The position numbers were made by a program, and so were the translations under genes. From CAZYTX01 sp964650485 (lineage in GTDB: Bacteria > RBG-13-61-14 > DATKZS01), in assembly GCA_964650485.1 (NCBI GenBank), contig CAZYTX010000003.1, positions 62,001 through 126,000 of the forward strand: a DNA stretch of 64,000 nt, written 5' to 3'. Below are positions 23,347 through 32,070 of the stretch, piece after piece. Position 1 is the stretch's first letter; each line of letters starts with the position of its first letter. The notes under the pieces are model-generated. The model was not told the DNA's origin. It did no database searches and worked only from the letters and a program-made list of their open reading frames with translations.

Positions 23347-24369
23347 TTACGATCCGTCTAATGCCTGTTCGAATATCCGCGCGGCCTCCTCGACCTCATC
23401 CCGGCCCACGTCGAGGTGGGTCACGGCCCGGAGGCGGTCGGGCGCCAGCGGGTTCACCAGCACGCCCTTCTCCTTCAGCCTTGCCGCGTACTGGAATGCG
23501 TTCCTTTCTCCTGTATCCACGAACACCATGTTGGTGTTCACCTTTTCGAGGTCAATGAAAAGCCCGTCCACCTCGGCCAGGCTGGTTGCAAGCAGCCTCG
23601 CGTTCTCGTGGTCCTGGGCGAGCCTTTCAACGTGGTTGTCCAGGGCATAGAGCCCGGCCGCGGCCATGACCCCGGCCTGGCGCATGCCGCCTCCGAGAAG
23701 CTCGCGGTACCGCTTTGCTCTTTCCATGAACTCGGCGCTGCCGCACACCACTGACCCCACCGGGCACCCCAGCCCCTTTGAGAGGCAGAAGGACACCGAG
23801 TCAACAGGAGCGCACAGCTCGGACACGCTCTTTCCCGTGGCTATTGCAGCATTGAATATCCTGGCCCCGTCAATGTGCGATTTAATGCCCCATGCGCGCG
23901 CACCCGCTGCTATCTGCTCGACGTCATCCTGGTCGAATACTATGCCGCCGCCGCCGTTATGTGTGTTCTCCATCATCACTAAAGTGGTTGGCGCGAAGTG
24001 GAGGTTCCCGCCCAGGCAGTTCTCGTAGGCGTCCTTCCAGGTGAAGGTCCCTCCCTGGCCGACTATGATGGGCAGCACACCGGCAATGGCCGATGGCCCG
24101 CCGCTCTCGTAGAGCCAGGAGTGGGCCTTCTCGCCCAGGATGATGGAGTCGCCCCTGCGGCAGTGGGAGAGCAGGGCCACCAGGTTGGCCATGGTGCCGG
24201 AGGGCACGAACAGGGCCTGGTCTTTGCCGGTGATCTGGGCGGCCCGCTCCTGCAGCCGGTTGATTGAGGGGTCCTCCCCGTAGCCGTCGTCTCCCACCTC
24301 GGCCTTGGCCATGGCTTGTCTCATCCCGGGTGTGGGCCTTGTCACCGTGTCGCTCCTAAGGTCAATCAT
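23347..24369 (-). CDS. ltaE: Low-specificity L-threonine aldolase
   Basis: A 340-residue fold-type I PLP enzyme that splits threonine or allo-threonine to glycine and acetaldehyde. It opens MIDLRSDTVTRPTPGMRQAM and contains GDDGYGEDPSINRLQ, LFVPSGTMANLVALLSHC, MENTHNGGGG and the PLP-Lys region SVSFCLSKGLGCPVGSVV. The start overlaps the coaX stop by 4 bases (ATGA), so it is in the nadC-birA-coaX-ltaE operon. The next gene downstream is the frameshifted PEP mutase-family protein. Confidence 0.93.
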   Translation of the reverse strand: MIDLRSDTVTRPTPGMRQAMAKAEVGDDGYGEDPSINRLQERAAQITGKDQALFVPSGTMANLVALLSHCRRGDSIILGEKAHSWLYESGGPSAIAGVLPIIVGQGGTFTWKDAYENCLGGNLHFAPTTLVMMENTHNGGGGIVFDQDDVEQIAAGARAWGIKSHIDGARIFNAAIATGKSVSELCAPVDSVSFCLSKGLGCPVGSVVCGSAEFMERAKRYRELLGGGMRQAGVMAAAGLYALDNHVERLAQDHENARLLATSLAEVDGLFIDLEKVNTNMVFVDTGERNAFQYAARLKEKGVLVNPLAPDRLRAVTHLDVGRDEVEEAARIFEQALDGS

Positions 24370-25151
24370 TTAAGGTTCCTCTGAAATATTATCCGGAGGC
24401 CCTCGATGGTGAGATTGTCATCAACAGTCTTTATGAGCCTGCATTGGGGGGCGATCAGCGCCGCGGGCCCGCCGGTGGCCATGACCAGCGGCTCGGGCTC
24501 GTCCGGCCAGTCCCTTTTCACCTCCTGGCTGACGCTCTCGACCAGCGAGTCCACCATGCCGGCGTACCCGTTAATTATTCCGCTCTGCATTGCAGCCACG
24601 GTGCTTTTTCCGATCACCCTTGACGGCTTTATCATCTCCACCCTGGGCAGCTTGGACGCCTGTTTGAACAGGGCCTCGGTGGACACCAGCAGGCCGGGGG
24701 CTATGATCCCTCCCTCGAACGAGCCCCTGGAGGTGATGAAGTCCAGCGTGGTCGCGGTTCCGAAGTCTATCACTATCACCGCGCTCTTTGCCCGCTCGTA
24801 CGCAGCCACCGCGTTCGCGATCCTGTCCGCGCCCACCTCCCTGGGGTTGTCCACGTGTATGGGCATGCCGGTCTTGATGCCGGGCCCCACTAACAGTGGC
24901 TGTACCTGGAAGTACCTCCTGCACAGGTCGGCCATCACCTGGTGCAGGGGCGGCACCACGCACGAGACCGCGATCCCCTGGAAGCAGTCCGCGGGAAGGG
25001 CCCTGCTCTGCAAGAGCTCCTTTAAAAGGATGTAGTACTCGTCCGCGGTCTGCTCGTGACGCGTCACCACCCGCCAGTGGCACAGGAGGTCTTCGCCCTT
25101 GTAAAGCCCGATCACCGTGTTGGAGTTGCCTATGTCAATCACCAGGAGCAT
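24366..25151 (-). CDS. coaX: Type III pantothenate kinase
   Basis: A 261-residue CoaX that phosphorylates pantothenate, the first step of coenzyme A synthesis. Signatures are MLLVIDIGNSNTVIGLYKG at the start (phosphate loop), VGADRIANAVAAYERA, IDFGTATTLDFI and EGGIIAPGLLVSTEALF. ATG 25151 gives the family's normal start; a longer frame to 25229 adds 26 unrelated residues. Between birA and ltaE in a cofactor operon; birA-coaX adjacency is common. Confidence 0.95.
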   Translation of the reverse strand: MLLVIDIGNSNTVIGLYKGEDLLCHWRVVTRHEQTADEYYILLKELLQSRALPADCFQGIAVSCVVPPLHQVMADLCRRYFQVQPLLVGPGIKTGMPIHVDNPREVGADRIANAVAAYERAKSAVIVIDFGTATTLDFITSRGSFEGGIIAPGLLVSTEALFKQASKLPRVEMIKPSRVIGKSTVAAMQSGIINGYAGMVDSLVESVSQEVKRDWPDEPEPLVMATGGPAALIAPQCRLIKTVDDNLTIEGLRIIFQRNLK

Positions 25152-25255
25152 GCTGAACTCCCCTGCTTTGAAAATGGGGTGGGAGAGTCCTTCCGGTCTC
25201 GATAATCGCGAGCAGGAGCTCGCTCCCACCTGAAGCTCATGCCGGCATTAATCAT

Positions 25256-26035
25256 TCACCCGATTATTGTAACGTCGCCGGCAACAACGGCCCTCTCCAG
25301 CCCGTCCGCGCGCATCACCAGGGCCCCGTCCTCGCGCACCGACTCCGCCACCCCGGTGAATATCCCCGCGGGGGTCTCTGCCCTGACCGTCTTGCCCATG
25401 GCCTCTGAAAGCTCTTTCCACCTCTCAATCACCTTTTGCGAATTACCATCGGCAACCAGCTCCATCATGCTCTCCAGGTTTATCATAAGGGCTTTGAAGA
25501 GCCCGGCCCTTTGCACCTGCTCCCCGGTCTCCATGTACAACGAGGTGGCCGAGTCCAGAAGGTCCGCGGGCAGGTCCCCGGCCGCAAGGTTTACGTTCAT
25601 CCCTGTCCCCAGTATCACGTATTCCATGCCCGGGCCTGCCTCCGCCAGAACCCCGGTCACCTTCCTGCCTCGTATGCGCACGTCGTTGGGCCACTTGATC
25701 ATGGCCGGGACGCGGCAAATCGCTCTTATGGCCTCTGCCGCGGCCACTCCCGCGGCCAGGGTTATCATGCCAGTGCCGCCCGCGGACACGCCCTCTCTCA
25801 GTATGATTGAGAAGAGCAGGTTTTTCCCGGCAGGAGAGTGCCAGGTCCTGCCCAGCCTGCCCCTGCCCTTTTCCTGCTCCTCGGCAATCACCACCGCGCC
25901 GTGGGATGCGCCCGAGTCCGCGAGCCTTCGGGCGTCGTCGTTGGTCGAGCCGGTCCTCTCCTTCACCACCACTGTATGGCCTAGCCTCGATCCCGGCCTC
26001 GAGAGCTCATCCGCCAGAAGCTCGTCCATGCCCAA
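25256..26035 (-). CDS. birA: Biotin--[acetyl-CoA-carboxylase] ligase
   Basis: A 259-residue biotin protein ligase without the N-terminal DNA-binding domain, so it cannot repress biotin genes. Motifs: TGSTNDDARRLADSG, GRGRLGRTWHSPAGKNLLFS (the biotinyl-AMP loop) and IKWPNDVRIRGRKVTGVL. The start is TTG 26035, directly after the nadC stop, with GAGGA seven bases upstream; ATG 26029 is the alternative. Read leftward with nadC before it and coaX after it. Confidence 0.93.
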   Translation of the reverse strand: MGMDELLADELSRPGSRLGHTVVVKERTGSTNDDARRLADSGASHGAVVIAEEQEKGRGRLGRTWHSPAGKNLLFSIILREGVSAGGTGMITLAAGVAAAEAIRAICRVPAMIKWPNDVRIRGRKVTGVLAEAGPGMEYVILGTGMNVNLAAGDLPADLLDSATSLYMETGEQVQRAGLFKALMINLESMMELVADGNSQKVIERWKELSEAMGKTVRAETPAGIFTGVAESVREDGALVMRADGLERAVVAGDVTIIG

Positions 26036-26887
26036 TCACGAGTCCTCTAAATGCAGGTCCGCGCTCACCTCCGCGGCAGGAGCGGAGTGCGTAATCGCGC
26101 CCACCGAGATCAAGTCCACGCCGCAGGCCGCGACCTCGGAGACGTTCTCCAGGGTGATACCGCCGGAGGCCTCGATCAGCGCCTTGCCACCCAACTCCCG
26201 GACCACGGCGCGCATCTCGCCCGGGTCCATGTTGTCCAGGAGCAGCATGTCAGCGCCAGCCGCCACGGCCTCCTCGGCCTCGTCCGCGCTCGTGACCTCG
26301 ACCTCTATCTTCAACAGGTGATGCGCGCCGGACCTGGCCCTGTCCACGGCCTCGGAAACCGAGCCTGCAACAGCCTTGTGGTTGTCCTTTATCAGCACAC
26401 CGTCCGAGAGCCCGAACCTGTGCGGGACCCCTCCGCCCGTTTTAACCGCGTACTTCTGGAGCAGGCGCACCCCGGGCATAGTCTTCCTGGTGGCCGCGAT
26501 CTTCGCACCGGTCCCGGCCACGGCCTGGACGTACTCCCGGGTCAAGGTTGCTATGCCGGAGAGGTGCTGGGCGATGTTGAGCGCCACGCGCTCGCCCGAG
26601 AGCAGGGCCCGGGCATTTGCGCGGCCCTTCATGATAACCGCGTCCGAGCCGGCCGGAGCCCCCTCCTCCATGCGCTCCGCCCGGGCTTGTGGGTCCAGCA
26701 GGGAGAACACCCGCTCCGCTGCGAAGAGCCCGCACACGATGAGCCCGGACCCGGCCCGGAACTCCATGCTCGCGGAGAGGTCAGGGGACACGATGCTCTC
26801 GGTGGTCACGTCGCCCGGTCCCAGGTCCTCTGCCAGGGCCGCTCTCAGCCACTGGTCCATCTCAGGCCATGTAAAGAACGCTCTCAT
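26036..26887 (-). CDS. nadC: Nicotinate-nucleotide diphosphorylase (carboxylating)
   Basis: A 283-residue quinolinate phosphoribosyltransferase making nicotinate mononucleotide from quinolinate and PRPP. It has EDLGPGDVTTE near the N terminus, ALNIAQHLSGIATLTREYV, AATRKTMPGVRLLQKYAVKT (substrate and PRPP contacts), GGVPHRFGLSDGVLIKDNH and LLLDNMDPGEM. Start ATG 26887 matches the family; the frame stays open further right, inside galT on the other strand, but that is not coding. First gene of the leftward cofactor operon. Confidence 0.95.
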   Translation of the reverse strand: MRAFFTWPEMDQWLRAALAEDLGPGDVTTESIVSPDLSASMEFRAGSGLIVCGLFAAERVFSLLDPQARAERMEEGAPAGSDAVIMKGRANARALLSGERVALNIAQHLSGIATLTREYVQAVAGTGAKIAATRKTMPGVRLLQKYAVKTGGGVPHRFGLSDGVLIKDNHKAVAGSVSEAVDRARSGAHHLLKIEVEVTSADEAEEAVAAGADMLLLDNMDPGEMRAVVRELGGKALIEASGGITLENVSEVAACGVDLISVGAITHSAPAAEVSADLHLEDS

Positions 26888-26916
26888 CCAAATTAAACCT
26901 ATCACATCGTCCGCAT

Positions 26917-26944
26917 TTGAAAAACCCTTTATAAGGTTTATATT
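26917..26944 (+). promoter_or_regulatory. Promoter for galT
   Basis: TTGAAA (26917-26922), 16-base spacer, TATATT (26939-26944), in the 96-base gap between the divergent nadC and galT genes. It would start transcription about 30 bases before ATG 26984. Confidence 0.5.
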
Positions 26945-26983
26945 GTACTCAGTTTTTGAGCCTATGGAAAAGAAGGGGGAGTC

Positions 26984-27985
26984 ATGTCCGAGCTCAGGAG
27001 AGACCCTGTTGACGGCCGCTGGGTGATCATAGCCGCGGAGCGCCGCAAGCGCCCGGTGGACTTCCAGACCAGGCCCTATGAAACAGAGTCCTCGGAGAAG
27101 TGCCCCTTTTGCGAGGGCAAGGAGGACCAGACTCCTCCGGAGGTCTTCGCCATACGTGGCCAGGACAGCATGCCCAACGGCCCGGGCTGGGAGCTGCGCG
27201 TCATTCCCAACAAGTATCCTGCCTTGCGCATAGAGGGCGAGCTTACCAGGGAAGGGGTGGGTTACTTCGACAAGATGAGCGGGACCGGCGCGCACGAGAT
27301 CATAATCGAGACCCCGGACCATTACGCCCACCGGTCCACCATGACCCTGCACCAGCTCGAGAACGTGTACAGGGCGTACCGGGAGAGGATAGTGGCCCTG
27401 CGGCACGACCGCAGGATCAAGTATGTGATGATCTTCAAGAACTACGGGGACGCCGCGGGGGCCAGCCTTGCCCACCCCCACACCCAGCTCATCGCGTTGC
27501 CCATCCTTCCCCACCACATAGTGGAGGAGATGAACGGGGCCCGGCAGTATTTTCAATACAAGCAGCGCTGCATTTTCTGCGACGTTATCTACCAGGAGGC
27601 GGACATGGCCGAGCGGGTGGTGTGCCAGAACGAGGGTTTCATAGCCATCTGCCCCTGGGCACCCATCTTCCCCTTCGAGGTGTGGGTCCTGCCCAGGCAG
27701 CACGACTCCTGCTTCGAGGACTGCAACCCGGACGAGCTTGAAAGGCTCGCGGACCTGTGCTCGCAGGTGCACAAGCGGCTCGACCAGGCCCTGGCAATGC
27801 CCCAGTACAACTCCATACTGCACACCTCGCCGTTCGACGAGCAGTACAACGACTACTACCACTGGCACATCGAGATCATGCCCAGGCTTACCCGCACCGC
27901 GGGGTTCGAGTACGGGACCGGGTTCTACATAAACCCGGTCCCGCCGGAGGAGGCCGCGGGCTTCCTGCGGGATATGGAGGTCTGA
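26984..27985 (+). CDS. galT: Galactose-1-phosphate uridylyltransferase
   Basis: A 333-residue HIT-superfamily enzyme that exchanges UDP between glucose 1-phosphate and galactose 1-phosphate. Zinc ligands begin with C40PFC43; the active site is AHPHTQLIALP with His166 as the likely nucleophile in H-P-H; the second half has YYHWHIEIMPRLTR. RBS GGGGGA precedes ATG 26984. It stands alone here; some members are ADP-glucose-specific (related to GalT-like phosphorylases), so the sugar is not certain. Confidence 0.9.
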   Translation: MSELRRDPVDGRWVIIAAERRKRPVDFQTRPYETESSEKCPFCEGKEDQTPPEVFAIRGQDSMPNGPGWELRVIPNKYPALRIEGELTREGVGYFDKMSGTGAHEIIIETPDHYAHRSTMTLHQLENVYRAYRERIVALRHDRRIKYVMIFKNYGDAAGASLAHPHTQLIALPILPHHIVEEMNGARQYFQYKQRCIFCDVIYQEADMAERVVCQNEGFIAICPWAPIFPFEVWVLPRQHDSCFEDCNPDELERLADLCSQVHKRLDQALAMPQYNSILHTSPFDEQYNDYYHWHIEIMPRLTRTAGFEYGTGFYINPVPPEEAAGFLRDMEV

Positions 27986-27987
27986 AA

Positions 27988-28036
27988 GAGGCTTGAGGCT
28001 TGAGACATGAGGTTTGAGGTGCGAGGGTTGAAGGAA
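27988..28036. repeat. Tandem heptanucleotide repeats
   Basis: Six to seven 7-base units in a row follow the galT stop: GAGGCTT twice (27988-28001), then GAGACAT, GAGGTTT, GAGGTGC, GAGGGTT and a decayed copy. The consensus GAGGxTT does not code. Such heptad strings are seen in other bacterial genomes and expand by slippage. Confidence 0.6.
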
Positions 28037-28095
28037 TCGGCAGCAAATGCCACAGGGACCATAATGAATTATAATGGTTTATAGGAGGGTTGGCT

Positions 28096-28308
28096 ATGAA
28101 ATCGCTTGAAGACAGGATAAAAGAGCTTCCGGCTGAGTTCTTGCCCGAGGTCGAGGATTTTATAGATTTCTTGTTAAAAAAAAATCGCAACAAAAAAAAG
28201 AAGAAGCCCGCATTTGAATGGGTCGGAGCACTCGAGGACTTGAAGGAAGAATACACCTCCGTCGAGCTTCAGCATGAGATATCAAGATTTCGAGCCACGG
28301 AGAAATGA
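28096..28308 (+). CDS. DUF2281-family antitoxin
   Basis: A 70-residue protein (MKSLEDRIKELPAEFLPEVE, then DFIDFLLKKN) of the DUF2281 type, usually paired with PIN toxins. A Lys run (KNRNKKKKKP) follows the helix region and a Trp-containing tail may contact the toxin. ATG 28096 has GGAGG at 28083-28087. The stop overlaps the toxin start by 4 bases. Lower GC than its neighbours suggests transfer. Confidence 0.75.
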   Translation: MKSLEDRIKELPAEFLPEVEDFIDFLLKKNRNKKKKKPAFEWVGALEDLKEEYTSVELQHEISRFRATEK

Positions 28309-28700
28309 AGCTCCTTATAGACACCAATGTGGTGCTTGAAATGCTGCTCTGGCAGCAACAAGCCGATGAGTCTATCGAACTTTTTAACAGATTAGGTGAA
28401 CACGATTTTTATATCACTGATTTTTCTCTTCATTCTTTAGGGGTCATTCTATTTCAAAAAAATCGGCGAGAAGCCTTTGTGCAATTTCTGAAGGATATGA
28501 TTGTAAACCCTGTTATCGAGATAAAGACGTTGCTCATGGAAGACATGGATGAACTCACCATGAACTCCAGAAGTTTCAACCTTGACTTTGATGATGCCTA
28601 TCAATACACCACTGCAATAAAATTCGGCCTGACTATTGTCAGCTTCGACAACGACTTCGACCGGACGGAGCTGGGGAGAAAGGAACCGGGAGAGATTTAG
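28305..28700 (+). CDS. PIN-domain toxin (VapC-like ribonuclease)
   Basis: A 131-residue PIN domain. The first acidic residue is in MKLLIDTNVVLEMLL (Asp6), then a central acidic helix (QQQADESIELF) and the C-terminal acidic pair in LDFDDAYQYTTA and IVSFDNDFDRTE. PIN toxins cut tRNA or rRNA and are held inactive by the upstream antitoxin. The gene overlaps the antitoxin start-stop and converges with the antiporter gene, overlapping it by 4 bases. Confidence 0.85.
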   Translation: MKLLIDTNVVLEMLLWQQQADESIELFNRLGEHDFYITDFSLHSLGVILFQKNRREAFVQFLKDMIVNPVIEIKTLLMEDMDELTMNSRSFNLDFDDAYQYTTAIKFGLTIVSFDNDFDRTELGRKEPGEI

Positions 28701-30685
28701 TCCTTTGTACTGAACATCTCCCCTGCCCTGGCTATGTGCTCGGGCTTTCCCAGGAGCACGGCCACGTCGTCCTCGGAAAGGCCCTGGTCCGCGGCCGGGT
28801 TGGTGATTATCTTCTCGCCCCTGCGCACGGCCATCAAGGTGGCCCCGGTGCGCGAGCGGAGCATGAGCTCGGCCAAAGTCTTTCCAGCGGCCTCGGAGCC
28901 CGGCTGCACCCTGAAGGTGGCCACCTCGGTGTCGGGCATGTGCAGCCTGAGGTCGCACACCCCCGCCCGCGGCTCCTCCACGCTGCGGAGCATGTGGTAG
29001 CCGCCGGAGCGGAGCTCGCGTGTAAAGCTTTGTATCTCCTCCGAGGGCACCATGTACCTTGTCAGCACCCGGGTGAATATCTCCACAGAGGTCTCAAGCT
29101 CCGCGGGTATGACCTCGTCGGCGCCGAGCCGGTAGAGGGGCTCGGTCTCCTTGATGAAGGGGGTCCTGGCGATCAGGTAGAGCTTGGGGTTCATGCGCCG
29201 CGCCAGCTCGATTATCCTCCTGGTGGAGGCGGGGTCTGGAATGGCCACCACCATGACCCGGGCACGCTCGACCCCGGCGTGCTCGAGCGTGGTCTGCCCT
29301 GATGCGTCTCCGTATGTGACCGGCTCGCCCCTGTTCCTTTCCCTGCGCACGGTCTCGGGGTTGAGCTCGATTATCACGTAGGGGATGCTGGAGGAGGCCG
29401 CGGCCCTGGCCAGGCTGACGCCGTTGGGCCCGAAGCCCACTATGACCAGGTGGTCTGTGAGCCTGCTTTCTTTCTCGATCCCGGCTTGCATGCGCCATCC
29501 CGAGGTTATCCTTTCCGGCAGGGGCACCCGGGAGAGCAGGTCGGTCAGCCGGGGACCTGATGAGATCAACAACGGGGTGGCGATCATGGTGAGTATGGCC
29601 ACGCCCAGGAACACCTGGTATGTCCCGTCGGGCATGAGGCCGTGGTCCATTCCGATCTTGGAGAGTATAAAGGAGAACTCCCCCACCTGCGACAGGGCGA
29701 GGCCGGCGAGCAGCGAGGTCTTCAAGGGGAACCCGAGCACGAACACCGGCGCCGCGGCCAGCATCGACTTGATCACGAGCACCAGGGCGGCCGCGGCCAG
29801 GATCATAAGCGGGTGCTGTATGAAGAACGATAGGTCCAGGAGCATGCCGATGGACACGAAGAACAGGCTGATGAATATGTCCCGGAAGGGGATCATGTCA
29901 GAAAGCGCCTTGCTCGAGTACTCGGACTCGGATATTATCAGCCCGGCCAGGAAGCTGCCGAGCGCCAGGGAGAGCCCGGCCGCGTAGGTGAGCCAGGCAA
30001 CCGCAAGACCGATGAACACCACCGCCAGTATAAAGAGTTCGCGGTCTTTCAGCCTGGCCACCTGGAAGAGGAGCACGGGCACAATGTAGCGGGCAAGAAT
30101 GATAGCGAGCCCCACCACCGCGGCCCCCTTGCCCAGGAGGACCAGCAGGGAAGCCCAGGGCCTCGCGTCCGCACCGGCCAGCATTGGCACAAGAAGCACC
30201 ATGGGCACCACCATGATGTCCTGGAAGATGAGTATGCCCAGCACGTTCCTGCCGTGGGGGCTGTCTATCTCCGCCCGCTCCTGCATGATCTTTAGCACGA
30301 TGGCCGTGCTGGAAAGCGCCAGCAGGAACCCGAAGAACATTGCCTGGTTGAAAGGCCGGCCAAAGCCTACGCTGATCACCGCCCCTGCGGCCGCGGTAAG
30401 CGCTACCTGAAGCCCGCCTCCCACAAGGACCATGACCTTTATCTGCAAGAGCTTCTCGACCGAGAACTCGATGCCGATGGTAAAGAGCAGAAGCACCACC
30501 CCCACCTCGGCCATGACCTCGACCTCGTGCACCGCGCTTATCAGCCCCAGCCCGTGGGGACCGGCCAGCACACCGGTGAGCAGGAGGCCCACCAGCGCAG
30601 GGATGCGCAGCCAATGGCAGACCATCACCACCGCCACTGCCAGGCCGAAGATCACTAAAAGGTCGGTTAAAAGAGGTATTTCCAT
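28697..30685 (-). CDS. Kef-type cation:proton antiporter with TrkA-N and TrkA-C domains
   Basis: A 662-residue CPA2 transporter. Residues 1-390 contain about 12 membrane helices with PALVGLLLTGVLAGPHGLGL and the ion-site regions. Residues about 405-525 are a TrkA-N/RCK domain (LVIVGFGPNGVSLARAAA, NAD-type Rossmann), and about 570-655 a TrkA-C domain. It exports potassium (or sodium) in exchange for protons, gated by ligand binding. ATG 30685 is preferred over 30706. The stop overlaps the PIN toxin end. Confidence 0.93.
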   Translation of the reverse strand: MEIPLLTDLLVIFGLAVAVVMVCHWLRIPALVGLLLTGVLAGPHGLGLISAVHEVEVMAEVGVVLLLFTIGIEFSVEKLLQIKVMVLVGGGLQVALTAAAGAVISVGFGRPFNQAMFFGFLLALSSTAIVLKIMQERAEIDSPHGRNVLGILIFQDIMVVPMVLLVPMLAGADARPWASLLVLLGKGAAVVGLAIILARYIVPVLLFQVARLKDRELFILAVVFIGLAVAWLTYAAGLSLALGSFLAGLIISESEYSSKALSDMIPFRDIFISLFFVSIGMLLDLSFFIQHPLMILAAAALVLVIKSMLAAAPVFVLGFPLKTSLLAGLALSQVGEFSFILSKIGMDHGLMPDGTYQVFLGVAILTMIATPLLISSGPRLTDLLSRVPLPERITSGWRMQAGIEKESRLTDHLVIVGFGPNGVSLARAAASSSIPYVIIELNPETVRRERNRGEPVTYGDASGQTTLEHAGVERARVMVVAIPDPASTRRIIELARRMNPKLYLIARTPFIKETEPLYRLGADEVIPAELETSVEIFTRVLTRYMVPSEEIQSFTRELRSGGYHMLRSVEEPRAGVCDLRLHMPDTEVATFRVQPGSEAAGKTLAELMLRSRTGATLMAVRRGEKIITNPAADQGLSEDDVAVLLGKPEHIARAGEMFSTKD

Positions 30686-30690
30686 TTGTC

Positions 30691-30724
30691 TTTTTATTTC
30701 ACGCAAAGGCGCGAAGGCGCAAAG
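30691..30724. repeat. Half of the CTTTGCG repeat element
   Basis: TTCACGCAAAGGCGCGAAGG and CGCAAAGGGC lie just before the antiporter start. This is the reverse complement of the right arm seen at 22420-22460. The matching CGCCAAG arm is absent. Confidence 0.5.
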
Positions 30725-30745
30725 GGCAACTTAAAAGAGATTTTT

Positions 30746-32026
30746 TTATTGCGATTCCTCCAGAGCCTCTGAAAAGGCCTCCACCGTCCTGTCAATGTCT
30801 TCGTAAGAATGGGCGGTGGAGGTGAACAGGGTCTCGAAGGCCGAGGGGGCAAGGTATACTCCCCTTTTAAGCATGGCGTGAAAGAAGCGCTTGAAGCGCC
30901 CGGTGTCGGCTTGGCTGGCCTCCGCATAGTTCCGGGGCGGCTCCGGCCGGAAGAAGACCCCGAACATGGCGCCCAGGCTGGTCGCGCTCACGCCCTCCTC
31001 TCGTTTCTTGATGACATCGGAGATCCCCTCGACCAGGGCGCTGGTGCGGGCCGCGAGGTTTTCCATCACCGACTCCTTTGCTATCTGGTCCAGGGTGGCC
31101 ATTCCCGCGGCCATGGCCACCGGGTTGCCGGAAAGGGTCCCTGCCTGGTAGACCGGGCCCTCGGGCGCCACCGATGCCATGATCTCGCCCTTGCCCCCGT
31201 AGCACCCCACCGGGAAGCCGCCGCCGATGACCTTGCCCAGACAGGTGAGGTCCGGCTTCACCTCGTAGTGTCCCTGCACACCGCCTTTTACCCTGAAGCC
31301 GGCCAGGACCTCGTCGAATATGAGCACTGAGTCGTAGTGCGAGCAGAGGTTCCTGAGCGCGTCCAGGAAACCGGGCTCCGGCTTTATGAGGCCCATGTTG
31401 CCGGCCACAGGCTCCACGATCACCGCGGCCAGGTGCGAGCCGTGTTCGGCAAAGGCGTGCTCCAGGGGCTCGATGTCGTTCATGGGGATGACCACGGTGT
31501 GCTGGGCAAAGCTCGCCGGCACTCCCGCTGAGCTGGGCTGTCCCAGGGTGGCCGCGCCCGAGCCGGCCTTTACCAAGAGGTGGTCGCCCCCCCCGTGGTA
31601 GCATCCCTCGAACTTGATGATCCTGTCCCGGCCGGTATAGCCCCGGGCCGCACGGATGGCGGCCATGCAGGCCTCGGTGCCCGAACTGACGAAGCGCATC
31701 TTCTCCATGGAGGGGTAGAAGGAGTGCACACGCCTTGCAAGCTCGGTCTCGCGCACGCAGGGCGCGCCGAAGCTGGACCCGTCACGTATTGCTCCCACTG
31801 CCGCGTCCACCACCGCGGGGTGGGCATGGCCCAGTATGAGCGGTCCCCATGAGAGCACGTAGTCAATGTATACGTTGCCGTCCTCGTCCTCGATCCTGCT
31901 GCCCCTGCCCCGGCTCATGAACACCGGGGTGCCGCCCACCGCCTTGAAGGCCCGCACCGGGCTGTTCACTCCCCCAACCAGGTAAGCCCCGGCCTGCTCG
32001 AAAAGCTCCTGCGAACGCCTGAACAT
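30746..32026 (-). CDS. hemL: Glutamate-1-semialdehyde 2,1-aminomutase
   Basis: A 426-residue PLP enzyme turning glutamate semialdehyde into 5-aminolevulinate, the C5 route to tetrapyrroles, including corrinoids. It shows GGVNSPVRAFKAVGGTPVFM, LSWGPLILGHAHPAVVDA, FVSSGTEACMAAIRAARGYT, FDEVLAGFRVKGG and the PLP-Lys in CLGKVIGGGFPVGCYGGK. Full length and normal. Supplies precursors that the corrinoid protein at 918 would need, though this link is inference. Confidence 0.96.
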   Translation of the reverse strand: MFRRSQELFEQAGAYLVGGVNSPVRAFKAVGGTPVFMSRGRGSRIEDEDGNVYIDYVLSWGPLILGHAHPAVVDAAVGAIRDGSSFGAPCVRETELARRVHSFYPSMEKMRFVSSGTEACMAAIRAARGYTGRDRIIKFEGCYHGGGDHLLVKAGSGAATLGQPSSAGVPASFAQHTVVIPMNDIEPLEHAFAEHGSHLAAVIVEPVAGNMGLIKPEPGFLDALRNLCSHYDSVLIFDEVLAGFRVKGGVQGHYEVKPDLTCLGKVIGGGFPVGCYGGKGEIMASVAPEGPVYQAGTLSGNPVAMAAGMATLDQIAKESVMENLAARTSALVEGISDVIKKREEGVSATSLGAMFGVFFRPEPPRNYAEASQADTGRFKRFFHAMLKRGVYLAPSAFETLFTSTAHSYEDIDRTVEAFSEALEESQ

Positions 32027-32070
32027 ATAATGCTCCTTTCTATGCCGGCGCCTTCACGCGCGGGCCGGCC

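Noticed and set aside
22478..23650. Plus-strand frame over the PEP mutase-family and ltaE genes
   Set aside because: Antisense shadow; the minus strand carries strong enzyme motifs.
26888..27868. Extension of the nadC frame through the galT region on the minus strand
   Set aside because: nadC clearly starts at ATG 26887 and galT occupies the other strand with conserved motifs.
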